Source: Liolophura sinensis
Taxonomy: Eukaryota > Mollusca > Polyplacophora > Chitonida > Chitonidae
NCBI RefSeq assembly: GCF_032854445.1
Contig: NC_088301.1
Location: forward strand, 36,071,187-36,135,186
Direction of reading: 5' to 3'
DNA: 64,000 nucleotides
Of this stretch, positions 1 through 12,042 are shown one piece after another. Position 1 is the first letter of the stretch; each line of letters begins with the position of its first letter. Under the pieces are notes generated by a model. It worked only from the letters and a program-made list of their open reading frames with translations, did not search any database and had not been told where the DNA came from. The position numbers and the translations under genes were made by a program.

Positions 1-384
1 ATCGAGTGAAGTGCCAAATGTCAAAAAGACTGTAGGGCTCAGTGTGGGGAGCCTATTAACACGAGCAATGAAAACCCTGCATTATGGGCCTTTAATTATA
101 GTACTAATCTGAGTATAAGTTGAAATGATCCTTGTTGTTTGGTCGCCGACTTGTTTGAGCTGTTCATTTCTTCCTGTTTTATAATAAATTATCATCATCT
201 TCTTCCGTGGAAATTTGTCGTTGGAGTACTTTCATTCCTAATGAGAACAAGTTGGCAAATTTCATGTGAAATATGGTAACACTGCATTAAGTTTCATTGT
301 TCAAGGGAGATAATCCTTATTGATTCATCATATAAAAATCTACACGTAAAACTTACACTGGCTTGATCTCCAGTTGTACGTGGG

Positions 385-488
385 AAGCTCTACAAGAAAC
401 CTGCGGTTTTCCACCATAATGTTCACCGCCGTCGTATATGAGTGAAATATTCTTTAGTACGACAGAAAACACCAGTCAAATGAATAAT
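385..488 (+). repeat. SINE family 1, 5'-truncated copy
   Basis: This is the 3' part of the family: a CCACCATAATG block, then a GCCGTCGTAT block, then TGAAATATTC, then ACACCAGTCAAAT. The same blocks in the same order recur at 9.5, 27.1, 40.0, 46.1, 48.8, 50.2, 57.0 and 61.7 kb. The tRNA-like head is missing and the copy is diverged. Confidence 0.8.
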
Positions 489-1875
489 TAAAAATATTGA
501 AAAAGCTGTGTGTTTTCGCAAGAAGTTATTAGATGTCTACATGCGATCTTAAGAGTGTAAATATCTGCACGCGCTTAAAGGGATGCTGTAATTAATGTGG
601 CTTTTGGCGCTCGAATGGAATGGTAGGCCTACTGAAAGTAACTTGCATTTAAATAATCAAGTGAAAGTGTGGGGGGATGTACGTCGGATGAGTGGGATAA
701 TTCCATCTGTGAAAACTACCTTCTAAAGAATATTGTGCCAAACAATTAAAATGGTGGAAGAGTATGTCCCTCCCACCTCTCTGCCCAATTACTTAGCCTC
801 AAACAGTCAGCAAAGAAAAAAAACGTGTACTTATTTAAACATGTTAAAAAATCTAACATGAATACACTATAATTTTTGTTATGGAATCTATCACTTTACT
901 TTCCTCTGTATCGTTGACCAACATGTAGTTGTCACTGAAATCAAGACGCCTGGCACAGCAAACATGCACCTCGCACTATTTAGGTTTTAAAAGGCTTTCG
1001 GGCCGTTTGGCCGAGCCTAGAGATGCATGGCCATATTTCTGCATCACATAGTTACAAATATGTAATGTTTATTTTGAAAATATATTTATTTCTTTATTTC
1101 ATTGGGGTTTAATTCAGTTTTATGGATGAAGGGTTTGAACTTCTTTTACACATACTACAGTGATTGAAAGTGGCACTGTAGCCACTACAGAACGCGGTCC
1201 TCTACCATTATTTTGTGATGTGGTTTGCTATAGTAAATGTACATCCAATAGTAAATTATATTTCGTAACGTTTCTAGGCTTACTACGTTTAGGCCTATAT
1301 AGAATCACCATAGTTTTTTTTTTTTGTTTTTGTTTTTTTTCTGCTGCAACGCTGATATTTAATTATTTATTTGTTAGTCAACAGACTATAAAACTCCGAT
1401 AAATGGATGTGCACCATAGGTCAAATAGGCATAGATCTACACGCACATCTATATAGGCCTGGGTGTAGACAAATAAGATACAGTTACAAGACAACACAGC
1501 ATTAGACCCAACCAAATTAATGTTATTACGACACACAGTAAATCTAAATGGCATTACAGTTGAAATCCTGCATTTGATATTAATATTCATGTATAATAAT
1601 AGAATAAATTCATCTAATATAATAAAAACGTGAATATATTTTGAGGCTTATTAAGAAAAAGCAACATGAACATATGTACCGTATTCAGAGTAGGCTTGGT
1701 AAGCTGGGGTACTAGTCCCTGTATAATGTAAGGGCAAGGTACGCGCTGTGTAACGGCGCATTTTGATTGGTGGATACTGTCGGAAGTCGCATGGGCCAAA
1801 AAATGGAAGGAAACAGACGATGGGAAGTTTATATGAAAGAATAATTTAATACTCGGCGGCCTTGTACAGTCAGGA

Positions 1876-1900
1876 GTGCTTTAAAATTATTTTAAAGCAC
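1876..1900. promoter_or_regulatory. perfect 11-bp inverted repeat upstream of TBPL1
   Basis: The two arms, GTGCTTTAAAA and TTTTAAAGCAC, are exact reverse complements separated by TTA. It lies 188 bp before the start codon, in the presumed promoter or 5' UTR. It could be a binding site for a dimeric factor or a hairpin in the leader. Function is inferred from position only. Confidence 0.4.
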
Positions 1901-2088
1901 AAAGATAGAATAATGGACGTTGTGGTCATTACATTAGTCTAAACAATTCTTTTGCCCAGTGAACAGACCTAGTGCTAGCTTAATTTCGCCATGGCAGCAC
2001 GTAGTTCGTAGCCGGTGTTGGAGGATTTGGTTCCATACTATATCAATGCTGTTCTAAAGTTCGTCGTGGGAAGTAAAAGCAAGAGACT

Positions 2089-5000
2089 ATGGCAACTGTG
2101 TCGGCTTCTGCTGATAAGAACGCCGTCTATATCTTGACATCTTCAGAACTTTCTGGTGCCGACGTGGAGGTGGGTCAAAGCGACTGTGTGATCGACGTGA
2201 ATCAAGAACATCAGCAGCAACAACAAGAAGATGTTGGCCAAGTAGCTGTGGTGTCAGAAGCCAACTTCATAGAACAAAACTCTGGTATTGGGCATCCCGC
2301 TAATGCCACTGAACCGGCTGATGTGGAAAATAATGGAGATGGCGAGGAACCAGTCATAGATATTGTAATAAACAATGTTGTCTCTAGCTTTAACACAAGA
2401 TGTCACTTAAACCTGAAGAGAATAGCTATGGAAGGTGTCAATGTTGAATATAAACGACAGAATGGGGTAGGTATATACATCAATACATCTGCAAACCTCT
2501 TGCTCCCTTTGGCTGCATCATCCTGCTGGCTTAAATGGTGAAAGCATAGTTGCTCGATTCAGTGGCGTAACGGGGACTGAGAATGTGACATTCCACTGTA
2601 AAAGCAGATTCAGCCGGCCTAGGGCCCTGGAAGCCCTGGAAGCCCTGGAAGCCCTGGGCTCTGAGACGGCTGGAAGTGCGTTATAAACATTTTTTGGATC
2701 CAATTTTCCAGATAACTTAATCATTTCAAATGCTGTTATTCCCTTGCTTAATAAATTACTAGGGAAAACGTTCCAGATAGCAAATGTCATTATTATGTTT
2801 GTTTACATAAAAAAAGTTTAAAGTCAATAAGAACTCATCTGAAATCGGTCCAAGTTCCACCAACTTTACATTTACTTATTACTGGGCTTGGTCCATTGAT
2901 TGAATGAGTGAGTACATGTATTTATTTTTCATGCACATGAAGCATGATAGGCATTGTTTTCAACATTTTTTCTCAAGCAATTGTTCCGTAAGCACATAAA
3001 ACAAAATAGAAGAAGAAATACAGGAGATAATAACCAGCATCAACATTTTGCAAGAAGTTTTATCATGTGAATGAACCGCCGCATGGCAATAATCTATGCA
3101 GATTACGTCCTTCAGCTTTAATCTCCAGCGCCCAGCAGCAAATGAAGGCAAGGCATCATGATGTGTCCGTTTTTCTGTTCAAGTGGATTATGAAACTCAT
3201 CATGATATTATTGATATGTGGGCATTAAAATGCTATGCATATAGTTGTATTTTAAGTAAGACTTGAGCATTTAAGAACTATTGCTAAGAGAAAAATTCCT
3301 TGTGATTTTTTTGATGCCTTTCTTTCTGCCTGTCTTCATAATTTTCATAATTTTCATAATTCTCATTGTGAGAATTGCCCTTCCAAAAGACGGGCAGACA
3401 GGTTGCTGGCTAAGACCCTGGTTCATGATAGATCGGACAAGTATACAGACCGGATTTCAGAGATGTAGGCTACACATAAGAGAGCTTAAAACAAAAACTG
3501 CTGTTTGGACCTTTATCAGTGCAACAGAGCATATTTCAAGCTATCCAGAAATATGAAGAATTGCTTCATTTTCATGATGAGCAGGATTGCTCTACTCGAG
3601 AGCCATGTTGTTTGAGCCTTTTGGCAGGGCAGGGTAGGGCAAACATGGAAGATAACCCACTAAATATGGCTTCCAAGCCTAGCATTTATAGTTGCGCCTT
3701 TCTTTTGTCTGGTCCAAGTTATGGACAAGTTAAAATTCAATAATAATCTTGAAATCTGCTCTTCTTGAATCTGTTGCTCACCCCTCTCAAGCCTGATGTT
3801 CATACCCATCTGATCTGCTATTCCAGTCTTTAGGCTAGTCCTCTCCTAAAGATAGATAAGGATAAGTTTTGCGTGATTTCTTCAAATAAAAGCTATGCTG
3901 CTCATCTGTAACGACTTGCTATATTGGGTAGGTGCCATTATGGGGATACACCGATACATTGGGCAGGTGCCATTATAAATCCTGGCACTTTCGCCGAGAC
4001 TCACCATGAGAGTCAGGTATCAAATCCCATCTTGTCAGATCCAGCTAAGTGGTACCTGACAAACTTCACATGTAAATGAGAATCTTCAATACTGTACTTG
4101 GATTGCCTGGGTCATGGATCAGCTTGTTTTTGGAAGTAGATTTTCAAAAAGAACTCAGTTCTATGAAATTCAAAATGAATGATGTTTAGAAGAAGTTTCG
4201 GAGACCTGGGAACTTCACAAGAATAATAAACCCAGTGTGGATACCTGACAAACAAAAAAGTGGATGTAAGACTACATATGTAATTAGATGATATACCTGT
4301 ATGGAGTCAAGTGATCTGTGAAAAACCCTACACAGTAATATTAATGTCCACTGACCATAAGATGAGTGTGTGAAAGCAGGTAAAGACATGTTAAATGCAC
4401 ATTAGTGGCTGCAGTTAATATTTCTGTTTGTATATTGGATAATTTTATTTGTGGTAATATCTGATCTTTCAACCAGAAATCCTGCATATTAATTATGGAT
4501 TAATTACTCCTGTCAATCCTTATCTCTCTTTCTTTCAGATGTTGAACATGAAAATTAGAAGACCGTATACTACTGCAAGTATTTGGTCCTCAGGAAAGAT
4601 AACATGCACTGGTGCAACTAGGTAACTTTAAGATTCTCATTTTATCACATTACGTAATGTATTTATTACATCATTTTTTTTATACATGTCAAATGTATTT
4701 AGATATCATTTCTTTTTGATTATTTTTAATCCCAACAGGTTCGTATTGTAAATAAATTTATCTCAAGAATTTTACTTTCTGTTCACAGTGAGGATGAAGC
4801 AAAGATTGCAGCCAGACGTTTTGCTAGAATCTTACAAAGACTAGGCTTCAATGTGAAGTTCTGCAATTTTAGAGTAGTCAATGTTTTGGCAACATGTACC
4901 CTCCCCTTTGGCATTAAAATTACTAATTTTTCCAGAGATAACCCTCAAAATGCAAGGTAAGAACTTTGTATCAAAAACAAGGATAACTTTATGCCATCTA

Positions 5001-6432
5001 CATGTTGCACGGTGCACTGATTAAAGCCTTGTTCACACAGTTCATTTTGTCTCATCGACTTGATAAACAGAAGTAGCATATGTATCATTTGTTGAATTCT
5101 ACAAACTGTATGAAGTAATGTTGTTTTTTTTTTCGACAAGTCAAATTCATTTGAGGAGTGGATCTGACAAATAGCACCATGTGGATTCAGCTTAAGGGAA
5201 TAGACCAAGTTTTTTTCAATGTACTGGAATTTACTGAAGTTCTATTAATTGTGCACGTCTGAATAAATTTTCTGACTAAATTATGATGACCTAGAAAGAG
5301 CTTCAGTATTAAAGAAATACATATAGGTTTTGGTGATACTTGCACTCAATAGGAATGTCCTTGGTTATGGAAGTACATGTACAATAAAGTCATCCCATAT
5401 AAAATATGCTGAAGTATATCTATTTTAATCTAAAATTAAATTCTGCTATCTTTTTGTTTTATTGAATGTTACATCACCAGTCTAATGTTATGTTGTGTAT
5501 GGGAAATTGCTCCTGTAGATTATTGGTGCTAATGTTAGCATCTTGTCAGTAGCAGTTTTAGATACATATATATACTATACAGTTTGTGTTGTAGCATTAA
5601 AGGTATGAGTGTCAAACTGATTGGAATGATTTCACAATGATTGACAGCTGTTCCAGAGAGTATTACTTAAATATCCTTGTCTTTTATCTATTATTTAATT
5701 AAAAAAGGGGACATGTTATAATGAACTGTCCTATAATAATATAATTCTTTTTTTTTTGTGTCATTGTTTCTTATTACAGTTATGAACCAGAATTACACCC
5801 TGGTGTAACCTATAAAATAAAGTCCCCAAAGGCAACACTGAAAATTTTCTCAACTGGCAGTATTACAGTAACAGGTGAGCAAGAGTGTTCAGGTCATACG
5901 TGTGTACATTACACGCTTCTGGGGCTTTTTTTTGCAACACTTACGCCATCCAGACAAACTTTAGCAGACAGGTACATTTTGTTGTGTATAGTCTAATGTA
6001 TTTAATGTAATGCTTATTTTGGTATCTCATTTGAATCATGGTAGACAAGACTTAGTACATTATGATTTCTTTGGCTTACTCTTGTGAAGTAGGGTATTAA
6101 GAAATCATGATATAATATATACATGTATATATGAGTTTTACTTTTCTTGTATAGGAAATTTACATAGTAGTTGCTTTTATTTTTGTCAATTTGTACACTT
6201 TTGTTGTTTTTCAGCTCCTTGTGTTGCTAACGTACAGGTAGCCATTGAACACATTTTCCCATTAGTTTACGAGTATAAAAGTATGGAACTCCACAACAAG
6301 ACGGCAGCAAATGCCAACTTCATCAAAAAGCGTCCTGGTGATTGTAACATGCCTATTGAAAATTTGGATACATATTATGATGGAGACAGTGATTCAGAAG
6401 GCAGTTTTGACAGTGATGAGAGTCAGGATTGA
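2089..6432 (+). CDS. TBPL1: TBP-like factor (TLF/TRF2), five coding exons
   Basis: TBP-related factor that acts in the nucleus as an alternative core-promoter factor; the family binds TFIIA and TFIIB and supports TATA-less transcription. Coding exons: 2089-2466, 4539-4621, 4789-4956, 5780-5874 and 6215-6432. All junctions are GT...AG and the phases fit, giving 313 residues. The bipartite TBP-like core starts near residue 88 with DIVINNVV, followed by TRCHLNLKRIA. Later motifs are TASIWSSGKITCTGATSEDEA, RVVNVLA, ASYEPELHP and LKIFSTGSITVTG. All match animal TBPL1 rather than TBP. Unlike the 186-residue human protein, it has an N-terminal extension of about 85 acidic residues with a five-glutamine run, and a C-terminal tail of alternating Asp/Ser/Glu. 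The start is the first ATG of the frame. Orthology is clear; the role of the extensions is unknown. Confidence 0.95.
2467..4538 (+). other. TBPL1 intron 1
   Basis: Donor is GTAGGT at 2467; acceptor is the pyrimidine-rich tract ending TTTCAG at 4538. The intron holds a short 9-bp tandem repeat near 2625-2658 and otherwise nothing I recognise. Open frames inside it have no family resemblance. Confidence 0.85.
2625..2658. repeat. 9-bp minisatellite (CCCTGGAAG unit)
   Basis: About four head-to-tail copies of CCCTGGAAG within TBPL1 intron 1. On the minus strand they create a spurious repetitive Ala-Ser-Arg frame. Confidence 0.85.
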
Positions 6433-8367
6433 ACTTTGTCCATTGAAACTGTAGTCAACAGCAGACATGTGCATTCCAAATGAGAACGTTCCTTGTTCTA
6501 CAGATGATGAATACTCTTCACTCCAACTGTTCTGCATGCAACAAACTATGCTGGGAGAGCAAAAAGAGGTGGACCAGACACCACTGGCAATATTAATTCA
6601 TTCAGCTTTCTGTTTGAGTTTTCTCTCACAACTTTTGGTGTGCCATGGGCTCTCGGGTCAATTGTGGAAGCGTGCCAGTGTATAGTGCTCTTTCTCTCAG
6701 TGGATTGGCGAAATGGGAAGATAATCCCTAAAAACTACAAATCTGAATACCCTTTAATTTTAGTGGAAACTAAAGGTTTATTGGCTGATATCAAATGCCC
6801 AAAGTATTCTGTACATAGTCATCACCTGATTAAATCCATAACCATCTTTGAAGTAGTTCATAATTGGAGTTGCTGTTCAATAATGGTTTGGGTTTTAAAA
6901 ATTCTTATAAGAGTTGATGACAACTGTAACTTGTGCTTAAATTGATGGAATGTGGATATATTCTGTTTTTCTCTCTTTTTGATGTTGTTTCTTGTTTCAT
7001 TGTCAGTGCATATGCGGTGTCAGTGCCTGTCATTTTAGTGTCTTGTGATTGTATATGTAAGTGCTTACACCAACCTGAAAAACAGTCCCATCTTTTCTAA
7101 TTCTGGGTATGAAAGCAGATGCCAAATATGAACAAAGATTATAATGGGCTATTTTCAATAACTTTCATTTCGGAATTCCTTGAGAATTATCGGTTGTTTG
7201 ATCCAAATGTACAACAGACTTGTGATATATGATCTATTACTCACTGAGCTGTTTGAGATGAGTCAATGATAAATTAAATGTGTTACTGCACTGCACAGCC
7301 ATTATGGTAGGCTATAAATGAGCTAAGTTTTTTTTTCTTTTCGTCTGGAAGTGGAATGAATATGTATTGTCTGATGTTAGGTCTCTCATTCTATGTTATG
7401 GTTCAAAGCCCAACGTTGTGTATGAAAGAATTGCACTTTCTCTAAGACTCCCACTTAGCCACTAAAATGGCATTTTTGAAGTATAGATTCTTACTGAGCA
7501 GGGTGTGATGACATGAAATTTCTTAAAACATCACAAGGGTTACATAAGGTCATATTCATTATATTTATACCCTTGAGCAGTTATTTTCCAGTGAGTTATT
7601 TAATTGCACTTAAATGTTTTGTCAATTATTTGACTTGTAGTTCCAGTGGTTTCTCGACCTTGCTACATGTACATGTTGTTTGATCTTGTACTATGTACTA
7701 CATACTTTAAATTGTAAAGCCATTGGTTACAAGTTTGTGAAACTGTATCAATTTTACATTGCACAGCTGGTCATGTTTTGATACTAGTGTTAAGTTTTCA
7801 TTTATGTGACAGAATACTGGGTGTTCGAAACATTTTCAAGTCAGAGCAGATAGGAGTTGACACCACCAAGTCTTGAAAGTGACCAGAAATTACATGTAGA
7901 ATGTTTATGCTTCAGGCAGTGGTTCAACCTGCTCACGTTTTGTATTGATTCGAATAAATTTGCATTTTGACAGCATATGAAGCTTTGTCTGAAGTATATG
8001 TGTATCATGCATGTAAAAATCCTATTCACATTGTATGTAAATCATGGTTGTCATCGGATGGTCTCGTGTTCAGCATTGTATGATAGCAGAAAAATGGTTT
8101 GAAGCAGACGGCAAGGTGTGTATCTTGCAGTTACCCTTCATCTAGAAACACTTTCTTGCTGTTGTATAAGAATTGCAACATCTTATTTTACATTGTAGGG
8201 GAACTGCACCGGCTCAGATTGGTTCAATCCTGGATTCATGGTGTGCAATGATCAGGCTTTCCAGTAATGAGATCACTTGTTCAGATCTAGCTTCAGCTTT
8301 ATGTCTGAAGGTTTGTCAGGAACATGGCAGGACTGGTTTACTCTGGGCAGTTCTGTTTCCTCCACCC
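6433..8367 (+). other. probable TBPL1 3' UTR and downstream spacer
   Basis: Non-coding DNA after the TBPL1 stop. A canonical AATAAA at 7953-7958 is the best polyadenylation signal, implying a 3' UTR of about 1.5 kb. No other gene is recognisable before the MITE at 8368. The exact 3' end is inferred. Confidence 0.4.
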
Positions 8368-8796
8368 TTAAAGGAGAGGAAAATTTAAATATCAATCAAA
8401 TACCATTGAAAAGTGTATGCTTTTCATCACAGGTGCATGCCATAAAAAAAAATTCTAATATGTAACTCAAGTTGATTAAGTAAGCGCCAAAATCTGCTGT
8501 GGGAGACTCCATGTTGCAAACAGTACACTTCGTTTTCCACTTGACGATCGGGAAACCAGAATGTTGTGTAAACAAGCCGTCAGTTTTAACGGCTCTCATT
8601 GGCTGAGAGGCAACACACCCCCAGTATAAATTACAGGGTGCTGGAGGACGCTATGGACTCGGCGATTTATGCCAGCTTTGCTGCTTTCAGGCCTTGCGTG
8701 TATCGCAAGGAAAAATCACTAATTATGCAGCAGGCACCACCAGATGTGCTCTTTTCAGCCTACAGTGTCATGTTTTTAAGTTTTCTTCTCCTTTAA
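8368..8796 (+). mobile_element. MITE copy 1, TTAA-flanked, AGGAGARGAAAA termini
   Basis: A 429-bp non-autonomous DNA transposon. It begins TTAA-AGGAGAGGAAAA and ends TTTTCTTCTCCT-TTAA, so its termini are inverted and both ends carry TTAA, the target duplicated by piggyBac-type elements. Nearly its whole length aligns with the reverse complement of 37891-38474. Shared blocks include TTTATGGCATGCA next to one end, GTTTCCCGATCG, AGGGTGTTAAA-type sequence and GGGGTGTGTTGCCTCTCA (as read in copy 2). It has no transposase; the short open frames inside are not genes. Superfamily assignment is inferred from the TTAA flanks. Confidence 0.8.
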
Positions 8797-9481
8797 ACTA
8801 GTCACCAAAATAAACAAACTCATATTTGTAGAATTGTATCAAGACGCTACATTGGGCTAATCATTTTATGTTGTGGAGTTTGTATTCCATTTTCTAAAAT
8901 GTCGTACCTCCAAAAATACAGATCAAATCCAATGTTTAGTGACACTTCGATGGAATGCCTTGTATGTCGCAGAGACCTCGCAGAGAGGGTGGTCAGCACA
9001 TCTGACATTTTGAGCTACATTCTCTAATCAGAGTTTATCTTGACTTATTACCCTTATACCTTCAAAACTACTGAGCCAAATATAACAAAACTTTTTAGTT
9101 AATGTGTTCACTGCTAGATCTGATCCAATGGGAAACGATCAAACTTCATATAGAGCCTCAAAAATTTGTGTTTAAGGATCTCTGCTCTGAACAGCTACAG
9201 GACACAAACCTGACCGGCTAGAGAAGCAAGAATGCCAATGAAATAACGTATTTATTTGGTTGTTCTTTACACTCAAGAATATTTTTCTTGCATGATTTTT
9301 TTTTGGAGTTGAGGAAACTGGGCAGAAGCTAGTCCTCTGGAGTTAATTTGCTATTAGCTCTAGACTCAAACCATTAAAAGTTGGATGTGTTTGTACATGA
9401 CCTCCTTGGATCCGATCACCAAATAAATAGGATGCAGAGCTTGTAACGAACAACGTTTACAGAAATATTTTCTTGGAGGGA

Positions 9482-9743
9482 TGGGGCTCCCGGTTGCCAA
9501 GAGGATTAGCACGCCTGCAATGACCCGTGAGCCTTCCACCCTTTCAGTTGCTGCGAGTTCGCCCAGCTCATGTTGGCTTCCTCTCTGGCTGTATGTGGGA
9601 AGGTATCTGGGAAGGTCTGCCAGCTGCTGGTTGTGGGTTTCCACTGGGCTCTGTCCTGCGTTCTCCCACCATAATGCTGGCTGTCATTGTATAAGTGAAA
9701 TACTCGAGTATAGTGTAAAACACCAGTCAAAAAAAAACATAAA
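9482..9743 (+). repeat. SINE family 1, full-length copy with tRNA-like head
   Basis: The head has a tRNA-like 5' half (GGGGCTCCCGGTTG, then ATTAGCACGCC) and a B-box-like GCGAGTTCGCCC. The body reads TTGGCTTCCTCTC, then CCACCATAATGCTGG, then AAACACCAGTCAAA, ending in an A-rich tail. The flanks TCTTGGAGGGA (9471-9481) and TCTTAGAGGGA (9744-9754) form an 11-bp target-site duplication with one mismatch. Family members are moved by LINE-encoded reverse transcriptase. Confidence 0.88.
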
Positions 9744-10364
9744 TCTTAGAGGGACTGTTTGTCACATGATTGGTGTTGCGGTTGACACATGAGCAGGCTG
9801 GTAACTTCACAGACAAGTCCATGTAGAGGTCAGACCATGATTGGTGTGCATACAATGAGTTAATCTTGGGCTAAGCTATTTAGCACATATTGTTGAATTA
9901 GAACAACAAAGTATGAAAAACAAGTCACAGTACAGCAGTTACTACACATTAAACTTTCATAGACAATGGAAATCCTGTCCCCTGATTGGTTGTGGTATAA
10001 AATACTTACAACTAGTACCCGAAATAAAAGTTGCCACGTAGTAAACTATATATGATGATGATAACCTAACTTTTGAAGAATCTGAATGGGAATTGATGTT
10101 TCAACATTATTTTAAACATTTCACAACAATCTGCTTGCTTGTAAAAATCTGCTGGTTATTTTCATGAAGCATACATAGTGTTTAGTAGCTCATAGCTAAG
10201 TCACAGTGTACTTCATATCTTTACAACATATGTTACCACGGTAGTATATGACTTACTTGGCAGTAGGTGCACTTCAGTCACATAACTGGCTTCATCACCA
10301 CTGAATTAACACATTCATAGCTCTGCCTGACTCAGACTGGGACACTATACCACACTATACACAA

Positions 10365-10470
10365 GGGCTCGGTTTCTCAAAGGGAGGCGAACCGTTATGC
10401 CGGCCTAATATACTTTACTATGCTGTATATGCTAACCGCAAAACATTACGACTGCTTTGAGAAAGAGCCC
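10365..10470. repeat. hairpin-forming inverted repeat
   Basis: The left arm GGGCTCGGTTTCTCAAAG and the right arm CTTTGAGAAAGAGCCC are complementary apart from a short bulge, enclosing about 72 bp. The end motif resembles GAAGCTTTGTGAAACCGGGC near 54260 and AAGCTTTTGAAATCGGGTC near 55950, suggesting a dispersed short element with a common terminus. Confidence 0.6.
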
Positions 10471-11784
10471 CTGACTGGGGCCCCACCTACTTAAGTTGTC
10501 TTGACCAGTATTTTGCTTTTCTAATGTATGCCAAATACCAAGAATTTGACGGACGTCCAAATTTCAAACACAGCACATGTTGCTTCGACTCAGCCAGGCA
10601 TTAACCTATCTGTCAATATGCCAATCTCATTTTAAAGCGTGATTTCTGAATACATGAATTTCTCGCCTCCTTATTCCTACTTATCCATTGCTCACATTTC
10701 TACCTGTTAGTACAAGAAAGAAATGTTTGTGTATCTGAATACCAGACAAGGCACCTGACTAACCTGATGTGATACCTAGTTTTGAAGTAATGTCATAGCT
10801 GCTCAGAGCTTATCATCAGCACACTCTCTAGTCGTGAGAACTGGAAGTGAAAACAAACTGAATTAAATCCAGTCATGATAGGCCGTGAATAAGATTTAAG
10901 CATAAAATGAAAAATATAGCTTTAGGGTAAAAATTTTTTTTCAGGGAAAGTAATCGGAATGTGCCTAACCTTCAAATATGATTGTTTCATGGTGGTACTT
11001 TAACCTATAGATATAAATCGACAAAATCAGCCCATTTACATCCATGTTATTTATCACCTTGTCCTTGTGAAGAACCCAGATGCTCAAAGCTATAATAGAA
11101 TGCCCTCTTATTCAATAACAAAAATATAAAGCATAGGACAAAAATACATGATTTGAAGGTCTCAGGTTGTGAGACCAATAAATTTACTCAAGAGATTGTA
11201 ATTTATACTACAACATTCAGTGAGTGTAACAATGAAGTCAGATGAAGAAAATCACATCCTGATGGTAACCATGAAAATCAGTTTTTCTAATTCAGTCGTC
11301 TACAAAGGGTCATCTGCTTCTGATCATCTGTTTTGTAGAAAATGATGTCCAGTTTCTGTGAACATAACAATGAAATCATATGTAGAAAAATCTCAACTTG
11401 ATGAAGATGACATGAAGGTTGGCAGTTGTACAGACTAGGTTGATGCTTTTGTTAATCAATGATCCCCTTTTCAGATGTTCCATCACGTGAGAGCAAGGCG
11501 AACTTCAAATCTTATATCAATTCTCATCCCCTCGTCACCCTCAGTTACACATTTAACAGTATGTTTATCTGCAGACCAGTGTGTTCAACAACTGTAAGAT
11601 TGTTTCTTCATGGTGAATCTTCTCCTCATATATTCAATGCATATCTGTTGCAAAAGCAGTCCCATGAATTCTGTTTTGTATGCAGCCAGTTCAACCCACT
11701 GCAAAATGGCGCAGTCACATTTGTTTGACATACTTCCTTTTTACATACACTGTAAAAATGGCATAAATCGATGCCTTCTTCATC

Positions 11785-12042
11785 TTAATCTTCTGGTCTT
11801 TCTGGAGGAGGTCCACATGGTTGTAACATTTTTTCCATGAGATTAAACCTCACACGGGCTTTGGCTTCGTTTTCCACCAAAGCAAAATAGTTCAACATAT
11901 CGAAGTGCCCTTTGTATGACGAATAACTATCCCTGTGTTGGTTGGTCAACCACTCCCATTTCGTGGTGTCAGCATGCCCTGTACCAATATATTTGGATTG
12001 CAGATGTTCCAATTGACTGTGGATGTTGTATCGGTCCCCCAT
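11785..12042 (-). CDS. SF3B5: splicing factor 3B subunit 5 (SF3b10)
   Basis: An 85-residue protein in one uninterrupted frame. SF3B5 is a small core subunit of the SF3b complex of the U2 snRNP, where it sits against SF3B1 and supports branch-site recognition in the nucleus. From the start the protein reads MGDRYNIHSQLEHLQSKYIG, and it continues through TKWEWLTNQHRDSY to ARVRFNLMEKMLQPCGPPPE. This matches the near-invariant animal protein over its whole length (human 86 residues). The gene is also intronless in many animals. It stands alone on the minus strand between TBPL1 and RCC1. With no internal defect, it looks functional rather than a retrocopy. A processed origin cannot be excluded without a second locus. 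Confidence 0.97.
   Translation of the reverse strand: MGDRYNIHSQLEHLQSKYIGTGHADTTKWEWLTNQHRDSYSSYKGHFDMLNYFALVENEAKARVRFNLMEKMLQPCGPPPERPED

Larger units (their letters stand above)
1..2088. other. upstream region of TBPL1, no gene seen
   Basis: No recognisable coding region; the short open frames here match nothing I know. It holds a SINE fragment near 385-488, an AAGGGAGATAA motif near 303, T-rich runs near 1315-1340, and a perfect hairpin at 1876-1900. The last 300 bases before the TBPL1 start codon probably contain the promoter and 5' UTR. An inverted CCAAT box (ATTGG) lies near 1764. I see no clear TATA box. Confidence 0.5.
8797..11784. other. intergenic, SINE and hairpin only
   Basis: Between TBPL1 and SF3B5 I see one full-length SINE (9482-9743) and an inverted-repeat hairpin (10365-10470). 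Nothing else is recognisable. The part just below 11785 should include the 3' UTR of SF3B5 on the minus strand. Confidence 0.5.

Noticed and set aside
5281-5420. Possible C/D-box snoRNA in a TBPL1 intron (ATGATGA followed by CTGA)
   Set aside because: The two boxes are about 130 bases apart without a terminal stem.
9366-9792. Overlapping frames of 74-103 codons on both strands
   Set aside because: They lie in a SINE and arise from its GC-rich body.
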